From: Allobosea sp. CS1GBMeth4
GTDB taxonomy: Bacteria; Pseudomonadota; Alphaproteobacteria; Rhizobiales; Beijerinckiaceae
Direction of reading: 5' to 3'
Assembly (NCBI RefSeq): GCF_900185715.1
Contig: NZ_FYAS01000031.1
Location: 62,001 to 126,000, forward strand
Length of the DNA stretch: 64,000 nucleotides
The stretch's first letter is position 1. Each line of letters begins with the position of its first letter. The notes under the pieces are model-generated. The model had not been told where the DNA came from. It ran no database searches and saw only the letters and a list, made by a program, of their open reading frames with translations. The position numbers and the translations under genes are program-made. Positions 48,064-56,261 of the stretch are shown here, piece by piece.

Positions 48064-49125
48064 TCAGGGCTTGAACTCGTAGCCGGGGCCGATCGCGACG
48101 TCGGCCGGGATCGGCGGCAGGTCGTTGAACAGGGCCGGGTGCTCCTGCATCACCTCGAGGATGTGCTTCGGCTCGATGTGCTTGTTCACGTCGAAGCCGG
48201 ACTTCAGGAAGCCCAGCCGGTTGAGACGGTCGAGCGCCGCCCACATCGCCCGGTAGTTGTTGGCCGAGAGGCGCCTGTCGGCCTGCTGGATGTTGAACTC
48301 CATCGCGGCCTCGGCGATCTCCGGCTTGAGCCCCGGAATCCAGCGCGTGCCGACATGGGCGGCGGCCTTCGGGTTCTTGCGCATCCACTGATCGGCCTCG
48401 GAGACCGCGGCGAGGAATTTCTCGATCTTGGCGCCGTTGGCGGCCACCCAGGGCCGCAGCGCGACGTTGAAGCCGACATAGGCGATGACGTCGCCGCCGC
48501 GGATGACCTCGATCGCGCCCGGAACGTCCTTGAGCGCGATGATAGGCCAGGGATCCCAGCCGACGAAGGCGTCGATCCCCTTGGCCAGCAGCGCCACCGT
48601 CATATCGGGCGGCGGCGTGTTGACCAGCGTCACATCGGCGACGCCGAGCCCGCCCTTCTCGATCAGGGCGAGGATGTAGAGATGGTTGATCGTGCCGAAG
48701 GAGGCGGCGATCTTCTTGCCCTTGAGGGAGGCGAGATCGCCCTTGGCGATCCCGGCATCGGAGCGGGCGACGAGCGCCATGGTGGCGTCCGAGCCGCGGC
48801 GGGTCGCATTGCCGCTGTAGTTGCCAAGCGCGACGAGATCCATGCCCCGCACCACGGCCCCGATCATCGGCACGCCGACCTGGACGATCTCGCTCTCGCC
48901 GGCCTGCAGCGCGTTCAGGGCGTCGACGCCGGTCGCGTAGGGCCGGGCGATATCGACGTCGAGCCCCCATTTCTCGAAGAAGCCCCGCTCCAGCGCGATG
49001 GGCAGGCCGAGCTGGTCGATGCCGGTGACCATCCCGGCCTTCAGCTTCGCCAGCTGCTGCGCCCTGACGACGGCCGGCGCGGCGACGACCGCCGCTCCGG
49101 CAAGCATGGTCCTGCGTGTGATCAT
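48064..49125 (-). CDS. ABC transporter substrate-binding protein, nitrate/sulfonate/taurine type
   Basis: 353 residues. A twin-arginine-like signal (MITRRTMLAGAAVVAAPAVVRA) starts the protein. The mature part shows SsuA/TauA-family features: LAKLKAGMVTGIDQLGLPIA, then DALNALQAGESEIVQVGVP and LKGKKIAASFGTINH. The ligand could be an aliphatic sulfonate, nitrate/bicarbonate or a thiamine-like compound; no residue set decides this by eye. ATG 49125 overlaps the stop of the preceding small gene (TGATG) and has a GGGAGG site. It is the last gene of a five-gene operon with the permeases first. Confidence 0.87.
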   Translation of the reverse strand: MITRRTMLAGAAVVAAPAVVRAQQLAKLKAGMVTGIDQLGLPIALERGFFEKWGLDVDIARPYATGVDALNALQAGESEIVQVGVPMIGAVVRGMDLVALGNYSGNATRRGSDATMALVARSDAGIAKGDLASLKGKKIAASFGTINHLYILALIEKGGLGVADVTLVNTPPPDMTVALLAKGIDAFVGWDPWPIIALKDVPGAIEVIRGGDVIAYVGFNVALRPWVAANGAKIEKFLAAVSEADQWMRKNPKAAAHVGTRWIPGLKPEIAEAAMEFNIQQADRRLSANNYRAMWAALDRLNRLGFLKSGFDVNKHIEPKHILEVMQEHPALFNDLPPIPADVAIGPGYEFKP

Positions 49126-49457
49126 CACGATCCTCCCGGTTGCAAGGGCTCGATCCTCTTCACCCAGTGGTACCGGGCGATGGCGTTGAGTTGGCTCTTG
49201 TCGATATTCCTGACCTCGACGCTGTTGCCGTCGGTGCCCGAGACGCGCCCGAAGCGCTGGAAGATCAGGATGTGGAAGCGCTCGGGGGCGAAAGGCAGCG
49301 AGATCAGCGCGCTGACGCGCTGGCGCTCGGGGAAGCCGCCGGCGATCTTGGCGGGGGCTGCCAGCACGAGCCAGCCCTGCCAGGCGAGCCACGCGACCAG
49401 CAGGCCGAGCAGGATGCGGCCGCGCCTGGACGCGAGGGCTGCGCGGACCAGCGTCAT
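49125..49457 (-). CDS. Small membrane-anchored protein inside an ABC operon, 110 aa
   Basis: Not recognised. One hydrophobic helix at about residues 14-34 (ILLGLLVAWLAWQGWLVLA) follows a basic start, giving an inner-membrane anchor with about 75 residues probably in the periplasm. The soluble part (LISLPFAPERFHILIFQRFGRV, in parts) is beta-strand-like. It is fused translationally on both sides: its start overlaps the ATPase stop (ATGA) and its stop overlaps the binding-protein start (TGATG). This tight coupling implies it works with the transporter. I know of no such subunit in sulfonate or nitrate importers. Confidence 0.7.
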   Translation of the reverse strand: MTLVRAALASRRGRILLGLLVAWLAWQGWLVLAAPAKIAGGFPERQRVSALISLPFAPERFHILIFQRFGRVSGTDGNSVEVRNIDKSQLNAIARYHWVKRIEPLQPGGS

Positions 49458-50212
49458 GCTGCCCTCACCAGCGCCAGGACCTTGTTGGACAGGGATTTGA
49501 AGGCGTCGTCCTCGACCAGCCTGTCCCAGACGCGCGGCCGCGCCAGCGGCACCTCGACCTGCTCCAGGATGCGGCCCTTCGACAGCACCACGACGCGGTT
49601 CGCCAGGAAGACCGCCTCGGGCACGTCATGCGTGATGAAGACGACGGTCGGCCGCCGATCCTCCCAGATCCGGGTGAGCTCCTCCTGCAGCGTCATGCGG
49701 GTCTGCGCGTCGACGCTGGCGAAGGGCTCGTCCATCAGCAGGATGTCCGGCTCGTTGGCGAGGGCCCGCACGACGCCGACGCGCTGCTGCATGCCGCCGG
49801 AGAGCTCGTTGGGATAGCGGTCCGCCGCATGCGCCAGGCCGACCAGCCCGAGATAGTCCCGGGCGATCTCGTCCCGCTCGGCCTTGGGGACGCCGCGCAT
49901 CTTGGGGCCGAAGCCGACATTCTCGAGCACCGTCTTCCAGGGAAACAGGGCGAAGGACTGGAAGACCACGCCCCTGTCGGCGCCCGGCCCCCTGACCGGC
50001 TCGCCGCCGACCAGGATCTCGCCGCCGGACGGCGCGATGAAGCCGGCGACCATGTTCAGGATCGTCGACTTGCCGCAGCCGGACGGGCCGACGATCGCGA
50101 CGAATTCGCCGGCCGGTACGTCCAGCGAGATGTCGTGCAGCGCCGTATGGTGCGAGCCGGCATAGAGGTCGAAATAGGTCTTGGAGAGGGATTTCAGGCT
50201 GAGCGTCTTCAC
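49454..50212 (-). CDS. ABC transporter ATP-binding protein, SsuB/TauB/NrtD type
   Basis: 252 residues. Walker A is VGPSGCGKST (about 40-49), the Q-loop VFQSFALFPW, the signature ELSGGMQQRVGVVRAL, Walker B ILLMDEPFASVD and the H-loop FITHD. It powers the importer formed by the two permeases. The GTG at 50212 overlaps the stop of the permease gene (GTGA); no ATG fits the family N-terminus. The long C-terminal part (LARPRVWDRLVEDDAFKSL) matches the nitrate/sulfonate subgroup. Confidence 0.92.
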   Translation of the reverse strand: MKTLSLKSLSKTYFDLYAGSHHTALHDISLDVPAGEFVAIVGPSGCGKSTILNMVAGFIAPSGGEILVGGEPVRGPGADRGVVFQSFALFPWKTVLENVGFGPKMRGVPKAERDEIARDYLGLVGLAHAADRYPNELSGGMQQRVGVVRALANEPDILLMDEPFASVDAQTRMTLQEELTRIWEDRRPTVVFITHDVPEAVFLANRVVVLSKGRILEQVEVPLARPRVWDRLVEDDAFKSLSNKVLALVRAA

Positions 50213-51015
50213 TGCGTCACGAGCCCCCAGCGACGACCGGTGGCGCGCTCGATCGGCGCCAGCACCCAGGCATCGACGATGTACCAGAGGATGCCGAGCA
50301 CGATCATGCCGAGCACGATCTCGACCACCGATCCGGCCCGGCGCGCATCGAACATCAGGAAGCCGATGCCGCTCGTGCCCACGATCATCTCGGCGGCGAT
50401 CAGCGCGCGCCAGCCATAGCCCAGACCGTTGCGCAGGCCGGTGATGACGTTGGGCAGCGCGCCGGGGATTACGACCTCGGTGAGGACGCGCGCCGGCGTC
50501 GCGCCCAGGCTCTGGGCGGCGCGGTAGAGCTCGACGCGCACGGAGCGGACGCCCAGCACCGTGTTGAGCACCACGGGGAAGAGCACCGTGTAGACGATGA
50601 TGACCGTCATCGTCGTCATGCCGAAGCCGAACCAGATGATCAGGATCGGCAGCCAGGCGATGTCGCCGATCGCCTGGAAGAACAGCAGGATCGGCCACAG
50701 CGCGGTATAGGCGCGTCTGCTGAGGCCGATCAGCAGGCCGAGCGGGATTCCGAGCGCCATGCCGACAGCCGCTCCGGCCGCGAGGCGGGCGATGCTGTCG
50801 CCGAGATACTCGGGCAGGATGCCCCTGTAGACCAGCGAGCCGAAGGCGCGCACCACATCCATCGGCGAGGGAAAGAAGGCGGGTGGGAACGGTCCCCAGG
50901 CCGCGACCGCCCACCACAGCGCGACCACGGGTACGAAGGGCGCGAGCGTCTGCAGCACCGGCCATTTCGCGGAGGTGCGAAGGCACCAGCTCCACAGGAC
51001 GAGGGCTGCGTTCAT
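50209..51015 (-). CDS. ABC transporter permease, SsuC-like (second subunit)
   Basis: 268 residues with about six hydrophobic segments. The coupling motif YRAAQSLGATPARVLTEVVIPGALPNVI and the GYGWRALIAAEMIVGTSGIGF stretch are typical of the nitrate/sulfonate/taurine permease family. It differs clearly from its neighbour, so the channel may be a heterodimer rather than the homodimer common in SsuC systems. Its start overlaps the stop of the first permease (ATGA) and its stop overlaps the ATPase start. Confidence 0.9.
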   Translation of the reverse strand: MNAALVLWSWCLRTSAKWPVLQTLAPFVPVVALWWAVAAWGPFPPAFFPSPMDVVRAFGSLVYRGILPEYLGDSIARLAAGAAVGMALGIPLGLLIGLSRRAYTALWPILLFFQAIGDIAWLPILIIWFGFGMTTMTVIIVYTVLFPVVLNTVLGVRSVRVELYRAAQSLGATPARVLTEVVIPGALPNVITGLRNGLGYGWRALIAAEMIVGTSGIGFLMFDARRAGSVVEIVLGMIVLGILWYIVDAWVLAPIERATGRRWGLVTQ

Positions 51016-51788
51016 GCGCGCACCAGCCCCCAGCGTTCGATCGTGGCCCGCTCGAGCGGGGCCAGAAGCAGCCGGTCGATCGACAGCCAGAGTGCGCCGA
51101 TGACGATCATGCCGAGGACGATCACCTCGGTCTGGTAGAAGTCGCGGGCGACGAACAGCATGTAGCCGAGCCCGACATTGGTCGCGATCATTTCGGCCGC
51201 GATCAGCCCGCGCCAGGCGAAACCGAGCCCGGTGCGGATCCCGGTGACGATGTTCGGCAGGGCGCCTGGCAGCAGCACGTCGCTGAGCATGGCCCGCCGC
51301 CCGGCGCCGAGCGAGGCGGCGGCGTGGCGAAGCGGCATCGGGATCGTCGAGACCCCGAGCAGCGTGTTGTAGACGACGACGAAGAAGACGGCGTTGAAGA
51401 TGACGAAGACGATCGCGCCGAAGCCATAGCCGAACCAGAGCGTGGCGATCGGGATCCAGGCGATGCCGGCGAGCACGGAGAAGAAGCGCAGGAGCGGGGT
51501 CAGGAAGGCGGAGAGGCCCCTGCTGATCCCCATCAGGATGCCGAGCGGAACTGCCACCAGGACGGCGAGGACGGTGCCGATCGCGACCCGCGCGAGGCTC
51601 GTCGCGGCATGTGTCAGCAAGCTGCCGTCGCGCAGGCCGGCAAGACCCGCTCCGATCACGGCCGCGACGCTCGGGAAGATCTGCGGTCTGACCTGGAAAG
51701 CCGGAACGACCACCGCCCAGATCAGGACCAGCGCGGCCAGAGGCATGACAAAGGTCAGCGCCCCCGCGAGGCGGTTGCCGGCTCCCAT
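51012..51788 (-). CDS. ABC transporter permease, SsuC-like (first subunit)
   Basis: 258 residues, six hydrophobic segments. The cytoplasmic loop LRHAAASLGAGRRAMLSDVLLPGALPNIV and the GFAWRGLIAAEMIATNVGLGY region place it in the SsuC/NrtB family. It is the promoter-proximal gene of the operon, with a good GGGAGG site before ATG 51788. Downstream genes follow with four-base or one-base overlaps, so the whole system is one tightly coupled unit. Upstream, 276 bases separate it from the divergent arsR gene. Confidence 0.9.
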   Translation of the reverse strand: MGAGNRLAGALTFVMPLAALVLIWAVVVPAFQVRPQIFPSVAAVIGAGLAGLRDGSLLTHAATSLARVAIGTVLAVLVAVPLGILMGISRGLSAFLTPLLRFFSVLAGIAWIPIATLWFGYGFGAIVFVIFNAVFFVVVYNTLLGVSTIPMPLRHAAASLGAGRRAMLSDVLLPGALPNIVTGIRTGLGFAWRGLIAAEMIATNVGLGYMLFVARDFYQTEVIVLGMIVIGALWLSIDRLLLAPLERATIERWGLVRA

Positions 51789-52028
51789 GCATCCTCCCTT
51801 TCGTGTGCCGACAGGCCACGAAGCACTCGGCCCGGCTGCGCCATGGCGGTGCGTGCCGGGTCAGGAATGCGCGTCCCCTGTCGCGGTCCGGTCGAGCGGG
51901 CCTGGAGACTGTCGCATCGCGCGTTCAAAGGAGTACAGGGCGCCTTTTCGGCCGACAACCCGCATCCGGCGCATGCCCTCGTTACGCCCGGCGGGGTCGG
52001 GCCTCACATGGCGACCTCCACGGGCCGC

Positions 52029-52066
52029 TTGCGTCACCGCTGATATGTCGATAAGTCTCGACATAT
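52029..52066 (+). promoter_or_regulatory. arsR promoter with operator over the -10 box and start codon
   Basis: A -35 (TTGCGT, 52029-52034) and -10 (TAAGTC, 52052-52057) are 17 bases apart, which puts transcription start at about 52064-52065, on the arsR ATG itself. A perfect 9-base dyad, ATATGTCGA (52043-52051) and TCGACATAT (52058-52066), covers the -10 and the start codon, so a bound ArsR dimer would block the promoter. No ribosome site precedes the ATG, which fits a leaderless mRNA. Confidence 0.65.
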
Positions 52067-52421
52067 GGAAAACGAGCTTGTCATCCTCGCTTTGGCCGCG
52101 CTGGCGCAGGGCACCCGCCTCGACGTGTTCCGCCTGCTGGTGGCGGCGGAGCCCGAGGGGCTGCCGGCGGGTGAGGTCGCGCGGCGGTTGGAGGTGCCGC
52201 ACAACACCATGTCGTCGCATCTCGGCATCCTCAGCCGCGCCGGCCTGATCCGTTCGGAGCGCTTCAGCCGCTCGATCGTCTACCGGGCCGATCTCGATGC
52301 CCTGCGCTCGGTGCTCGCCTTTCTCCTCAAGGATTGTTGCGGCGGCCATCCCGAGATCTGCGCGCCCCTGCTTGCCGAACTGACCCCTTGCTGCCCGCCG
52401 AAGGTGACGACCGATGCCTGA
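52065..52421 (+). CDS. arsR: ArsR-family arsenite-responsive repressor
   Basis: 118 residues, a winged helix with the recognition region VPHNTMSSHLGILSRAGLI. At the C-terminus DCCGGHPEIC (Cys91, Cys92, Cys99) matches the As(III) site type of Acidithiobacillus ferrooxidans ArsR, and another Cys pair (109-110) follows. Unlike plasmid R773 ArsR there is no CVC motif in the DNA-binding helix. It is expected to repress the arsC-arsB genes downstream until arsenite binds. Its stop overlaps the next start by 8 bases. Confidence 0.92.
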   Translation: MENELVILALAALAQGTRLDVFRLLVAAEPEGLPAGEVARRLEVPHNTMSSHLGILSRAGLIRSERFSRSIVYRADLDALRSVLAFLLKDCCGGHPEICAPLLAELTPCCPPKVTTDA

Positions 52422-53367
52422 TCGCGTCTACAACGTACTGTTCCTCTGCACCCACAACTCCGCCCGCTCGATCATGGCCGAGGCGCTGCTCAACCATCTC
52501 GGGGCAGGCCGCTTTCGCGCTTTCTCGGCCGGCAGCGAAGGTGGCCCCGGCCCGAAGCCGATGGCGCTCAAGGTGCTCGAGGCCGAGGGCATCCCGACCG
52601 CCGGGCTGTCGTCGAAGACCTGGGACGTGTTCGCGGCGCCCGGCGCCCCGGTCATGGATATGGTCGTCACCGTCTGCGATCAGGCGGCCGGCGAGACGTG
52701 CCCCTACTGGCCCGGTCAGCCGATCACCGCCCATTGGGGGATCGAGGATCCCTCGCATGTGGAAGGCAGCGAGATCGAGCGCGAGCGCGCCTTCGTGACC
52801 GCGCTCCGGTATCTGCGCAACCGCATCGGCGTGCTGCTCTCGCTGCCTGTCGCCAGCCTCGGCCAGATGGCGCTGGCGCAGCAGCTCCGGCAGATCGGTG
52901 CGCTCGACGGCGCGACCCGGCAGGCGTCCGGAGCCGACATGATGGACGTCGTCATCTACCACAATCCCGACTGCGGCACGTCCCGCAACGTGCTCGGCCT
53001 GATCCGCAATGCCGGGGTCGAGCCTCACGTCGTCGAATACCTGAAGACGCCGCCGACACGTGCGCTGCTGCAGCGGCTTCTGGCCCGCGCCGGGCTGAGC
53101 GTGCGCGAGATCCTGCGCGAGAAGGGCACGCCCTTCGCTGAGCTCGGGCTGGGCAACCCGGACCTTGCCGACGACGCGCTGCTCGACGCCATCGAGGCTC
53201 ATCCCATCCTGATCAACCGGCCGCTCGTGGTCTCGCCCAAGGGCGTGCGGCTGTGCCGTCCGTCCGAGGCCGTTCTCTCGCTGCTGCCGCCGCAGCTCGG
53301 CGAGTTCCGCAAGGAGGACGGCGAGCTCGTCGTCGATGCGGCCGGCCGTCCCGTCGCTCTCGCCTGA
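52414..53367 (+). CDS. arsC: Dual arsenate reductase: LMW-phosphatase-type ArsC fused to glutaredoxin-type ArsC
   Basis: 317 residues in one open frame. Residues about 6-140 are a low-molecular-weight-phosphatase-type arsenate reductase: FLCTHNSARS gives the C-X5-R loop (Cys12, Arg18), with VCDQAAGETCPYWPG (Cys88, Cys96) and the general acid in IEDPS. After a linker, residues about 178-295 are a glutaredoxin-dependent ArsC of the R773/Spx class: IYHNPDCGTSRN (Cys187), REILREKGTP (Arg235), INRPLVVSPKG (Arg269) and RLCRPSE (Arg282). The two classes are unrelated in fold and use different electron donors (thioredoxin-like and glutathione/glutaredoxin). Both active sites look intact. Confidence 0.93.
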   Translation: MPDRVYNVLFLCTHNSARSIMAEALLNHLGAGRFRAFSAGSEGGPGPKPMALKVLEAEGIPTAGLSSKTWDVFAAPGAPVMDMVVTVCDQAAGETCPYWPGQPITAHWGIEDPSHVEGSEIERERAFVTALRYLRNRIGVLLSLPVASLGQMALAQQLRQIGALDGATRQASGADMMDVVIYHNPDCGTSRNVLGLIRNAGVEPHVVEYLKTPPTRALLQRLLARAGLSVREILREKGTPFAELGLGNPDLADDALLDAIEAHPILINRPLVVSPKGVRLCRPSEAVLSLLPPQLGEFRKEDGELVVDAAGRPVALA

Positions 53368-53374
53368 GGTCGCC

Positions 53375-54427
53375 ATGTCCACCTTCGAACGTTATCTCAC
53401 GGTATGGGTCGCGCTGTGCATCGTCGCCGGTGTCGCGCTCGGCCACCTCATGCCCGGCGTCTTCCAGGCGATCGGCATGGCCGAGATCGCCAAGGTCAAC
53501 CTGCCGGTCGCGGTGCTGATCTGGCTGATGGTCATCCCGATGCTGCTGAGGATCGACTTCGCCGCGCTCGGCGAGGTCGGCCGGCACTGGCGCGGCATCG
53601 GCGTGACGCTCTTCGTCAACTGGGCGGTCAAGCCGTTCTCGATGGCCGCCCTCGGCTGGATCTTCATCGCCTGGCTGTTCCGCCCCTGGCTCCCGGCCGA
53701 CCAGATCGACAGCTACATCGCCGGGCTGATCATTCTCGCCGCGGCCCCCTGCACGGCGATGGTCTTCGTCTGGTCGAATCTCACCAGGGGCGAGCCGCAT
53801 TTCACGCTGAGCCAGGTCGCGTTGAACGACGCGATCATGGTCGTCGCCTTCGCGCCGATCGTCGGTCTTCTCCTCGGCCTGTCGGCGATCACCGTGCCCT
53901 GGGGCACGCTCCTCCTCTCCGTCGTCCTCTACATCGTCATTCCGGTCGTCGTGGCGCAGTTCGTTCGCCGCCGCGTGCTGGCGCGCGGCGGTGAGGCGGC
54001 GCTGGAGCGCCTGCTCGGCCGTCTGGGGCCGGCTTCGCTGCTCGCGCTGCTCACCACGCTCGTCCTCCTCTTCGGCTTCCAGGGCGAGCAGATCCTCGCT
54101 CAGCCCATGGTGATCGCGCTGCTGGCGGTGCCGATCCTGATTCAGGTCTACCTCAATGCCGGGCTCGCCTATTTCCTCAACCGCATCGCCGGGGAACAGC
54201 ATTGCGTCGCCGGGCCGTCCGCGCTGATCGGCGCCTCCAATTTCTTCGAGCTCGCCGTTGCGGCTGCGATCAGCCTGTTCGGCTTCAATTCCGGAGCGGC
54301 TCTCGCCACCGTCGTCGGCGTGCTGATCGAGGTCCCGGTCATGCTGACAGTCGTCTCGATCGTGAACCGGTCGAAAGCCTGGTACGAGCGCGGAGCCGCC
54401 GTCCGAGAGGTTCGCGTCGCCGATTAA
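53375..54427 (+). CDS. arsB: ACR3-type arsenite efflux transporter
   Basis: 350 residues, about ten hydrophobic helices. The ACR3 family Cys essential for transport is Cys126 in LAAAPCTAMVFVWSNL; NLPVAVLIWLMVIPMLLRID and GASNFFELAVAAAISLFG are further signatures. It expels arsenite produced by the upstream reductase. A GAGGT site precedes ATG 53375, 8 bases after the arsC stop, so arsR-arsC-arsB (acr3) form one operon. The second arsR downstream has its own operator-like sequence. Confidence 0.93.
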   Translation: MSTFERYLTVWVALCIVAGVALGHLMPGVFQAIGMAEIAKVNLPVAVLIWLMVIPMLLRIDFAALGEVGRHWRGIGVTLFVNWAVKPFSMAALGWIFIAWLFRPWLPADQIDSYIAGLIILAAAPCTAMVFVWSNLTRGEPHFTLSQVALNDAIMVVAFAPIVGLLLGLSAITVPWGTLLLSVVLYIVIPVVVAQFVRRRVLARGGEAALERLLGRLGPASLLALLTTLVLLFGFQGEQILAQPMVIALLAVPILIQVYLNAGLAYFLNRIAGEQHCVAGPSALIGASNFFELAVAAAISLFGFNSGAALATVVGVLIEVPVMLTVVSIVNRSKAWYERGAAVREVRVAD

Positions 54428-54445
54428 TTCGATTATTGTCGAAAT
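54426..54445 (+). promoter_or_regulatory. Second ars operator-like dyad
   Basis: AATTCGA-TTATTG-TCGAAAT is an inverted repeat with one mismatch and the same geometry (TCGA-N6-TCGA core) as the operator before the first arsR. It lies immediately after the arsB stop and just upstream of a TTGACC -35-like hexamer (54451-54456), about 40 bases from the start of the second ArsR gene. It likely controls an internal promoter for the distal genes. Confidence 0.5.
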
Positions 54446-54485
54446 ATCGCTTGACCAAACCGACGAGGCGGGGCAAGCTATTTCC

Positions 54486-54803
54486 ATGAACTTCGAAGAA
54501 GCGGCACGGCAGCTGGAAGCGCTCGGCAATCCGACGCGGCTGCAGCTCTACAGGATCCTGGTCAGGGCCGGGCATGCCGGCCTGCCGGTCAATCAGGTGC
54601 AGGAGCGTCTCGGCATCCCGGCCTCGACGCTCTCGCACCACCTTCAGCGCCTCGTGCAGAACGGCCTGGTCTCGCAGGAACGTCAGGCCACGACGTTGAT
54701 CTGCCGGGCCGTCTATCCCGCGATGGCGGCGCTGCTCGGCTTCCTGGCCGACGAATGCTGCATCGAGGAGGGCTGCCCGGCCGCGCCGGGACAGGCCGCC
54801 TGA
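54486..54803 (+). CDS. Second ArsR-family regulator
   Basis: 105 residues. Winged helix with ALGNPTRLQLYRILVRAG and the recognition region IPASTLSHHLQRLVQNGLV. The C-terminal ECCIEEGC (Cys91, Cys92, Cys97) is a probable three-Cys metalloid site, with tighter spacing than in the first ArsR. This difference could mean a different ligand, such as methylarsenite or antimonite, or a different affinity. It precedes the flavoprotein and MFS genes and may control them separately from arsC-arsB. Confidence 0.88.
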   Translation: MNFEEAARQLEALGNPTRLQLYRILVRAGHAGLPVNQVQERLGIPASTLSHHLQRLVQNGLVSQERQATTLICRAVYPAMAALLGFLADECCIEEGCPAAPGQAA

Positions 54804-54822
54804 GCGGCTTTTTATTTGCCAT

Positions 54823-54836
54823 TTAATTCGATCATT
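54823..54836 (+). promoter_or_regulatory. Half-operator-like sequence before the flavoprotein gene
   Basis: TTAATTCGATCATT matches TTAATTCGATTATT of the upstream dyad (54424-54437) in 13 of 14 positions, but its right arm is degenerate. It lies 25 bases before the flavoprotein start and may be a weaker site for one of the ArsR proteins. Confidence 0.35.
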
Positions 54837-54860
54837 CTAGTATCACTGAAGGAGAGAGAA

Positions 54861-56261
54861 ATGAGAGAACTTCCCGTCGCCGTCATCGGAGCGGGGCCGG
54901 TCGGGCTCGCCGCCGCTGCCAACCTCCTCGCTCGCGGTCTCGCGGTGAAGGTCTACGAGGCCGGCGCCAGCGCCGGCGCCAACGTGGCGGATTGGGGCCA
55001 TGTGCGCCTGTTCTCGCCTTGGGAATACGATATCGACCGCGCCTCGCGCGCCCTTCTCGAACGCTCGGGCTGGCGCGCGCCGGAGCCGGAAAGCCTGCCG
55101 ACCGGCGCGGAGCTGGTCCGGCGATATCTCGTTCCCCTGGCGCAGACCCCCGAGCTGGCGGCCGTGATTGAATACGGCACGCGGGTCACGGCGATCGGCC
55201 GCCACGGCATCGACAAGGTCGTCAGCCATGATCGTGAATTGCACCCGTTCCAGCTTACGATCGTCGACGCGGCCGGCCGCACCCGCCGTGAACTCGCCCG
55301 TGCCGTGATCGACGCTTCCGGGACCTGGCGGTCGCCCAACCCGCTCGGAGCCGGCGGCGTCCCTGCCGAAGGCGAGGAGGCACTGGCCGGGCGCATCGAC
55401 TACGGCATTCCGGACGTGCTCGGGCGCGATCGCGCCAAGTACGCGGGGAGCACGACCCTGGTGATCGGCGCCGGCCATTCTGCCGCGAATGTGCTGCTCG
55501 ATCTCGCCGAGCTCGCGCTGGAGGAGCCCGCGACCAGGGCGATATGGGCGACGCGCGGCACCGATCTGTCCCGCGTCTATGGCGGCGGGGCGGACGACCA
55601 GCTCGCCGCGCGGGGCGAACTCGGCCAGAGGCTCAGGCAGCTGGTCGAGAGCAATGCCATCGGGCTCGTCACCGGCCTCGCCGTCACGGCGCTGCGCCAG
55701 GCGAGCGGGGGCGTCGCGGTCGAGGGCGAGACGTCCACGGGCCCGCGCACGATCGGCCCGGTCGACCGCATCGTGGCCTGCACCGGCCAGCGCCCGGACC
55801 TCTCGCTGACCCGCGAACTGCGTCTCGAGCTCGACCCCTGGCTGGAGAGCGTCAGGGCGTTGGGCCCGCTGATCGACCCGAACCTGCATTCCTGCGGATC
55901 GGTGCCGCCGCATGGGCATCGCGAATTGGCCCATCCGGAGCCTGGCTTCTACACCGTCGGCATCAAGAGCTATGGGCGCGCCCCGACCTTCCTGATGGCG
56001 ACCGGCTACGAGCAGGTCCGCTCTGTGGTCGCCGCGATCGCCGGCGACAGGGCGGCCGCCGACGACGTCCAGCTCGTCCTGCCGGAGACCGGGGTCTGCA
56101 CGACGACGCGCGACAGCGTCGGCGGCGGGTGCTGCGGCGGCCCGGCTCCGGCCGAACCGGACGCCTGCTGCGTCGACGATGCCGCCGCGAAAGCGCAGGG
56201 CAAGCCGGGCTGCGGCTGCGGCGGCTCGGCGAGGGCAGGCGAGGCCGCCCCGGCGCGATGA
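54861..56261 (+). CDS. Flavin-dependent oxidoreductase of the ars operon with a Cys-rich tail
   Basis: 466 residues. FAD motif AVIGAGPVGLAAAANLLARG near the start, a second dinucleotide motif VIGAGHSAANVLLDLAE at about residues 200-216, and the terminal FAD region FLMATGYEQV. This two-domain arrangement resembles flavoprotein monooxygenases and thioredoxin-reductase-like enzymes found in arsenic clusters (ArsO-type). The last 55 residues hold seven Cys (about 413, 424-425, 436-437, 451 and 453) in CC and CxC motifs, probably a soft-metal binding tail. A GGAGAG site precedes ATG 54861. The substrate could be arsenite, an organoarsenical or its thiol adduct; this is not proven. Confidence 0.85.
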   Translation: MRELPVAVIGAGPVGLAAAANLLARGLAVKVYEAGASAGANVADWGHVRLFSPWEYDIDRASRALLERSGWRAPEPESLPTGAELVRRYLVPLAQTPELAAVIEYGTRVTAIGRHGIDKVVSHDRELHPFQLTIVDAAGRTRRELARAVIDASGTWRSPNPLGAGGVPAEGEEALAGRIDYGIPDVLGRDRAKYAGSTTLVIGAGHSAANVLLDLAELALEEPATRAIWATRGTDLSRVYGGGADDQLAARGELGQRLRQLVESNAIGLVTGLAVTALRQASGGVAVEGETSTGPRTIGPVDRIVACTGQRPDLSLTRELRLELDPWLESVRALGPLIDPNLHSCGSVPPHGHRELAHPEPGFYTVGIKSYGRAPTFLMATGYEQVRSVVAAIAGDRAAADDVQLVLPETGVCTTTRDSVGGGCCGGPAPAEPDACCVDDAAAKAQGKPGCGCGGSARAGEAAPAR

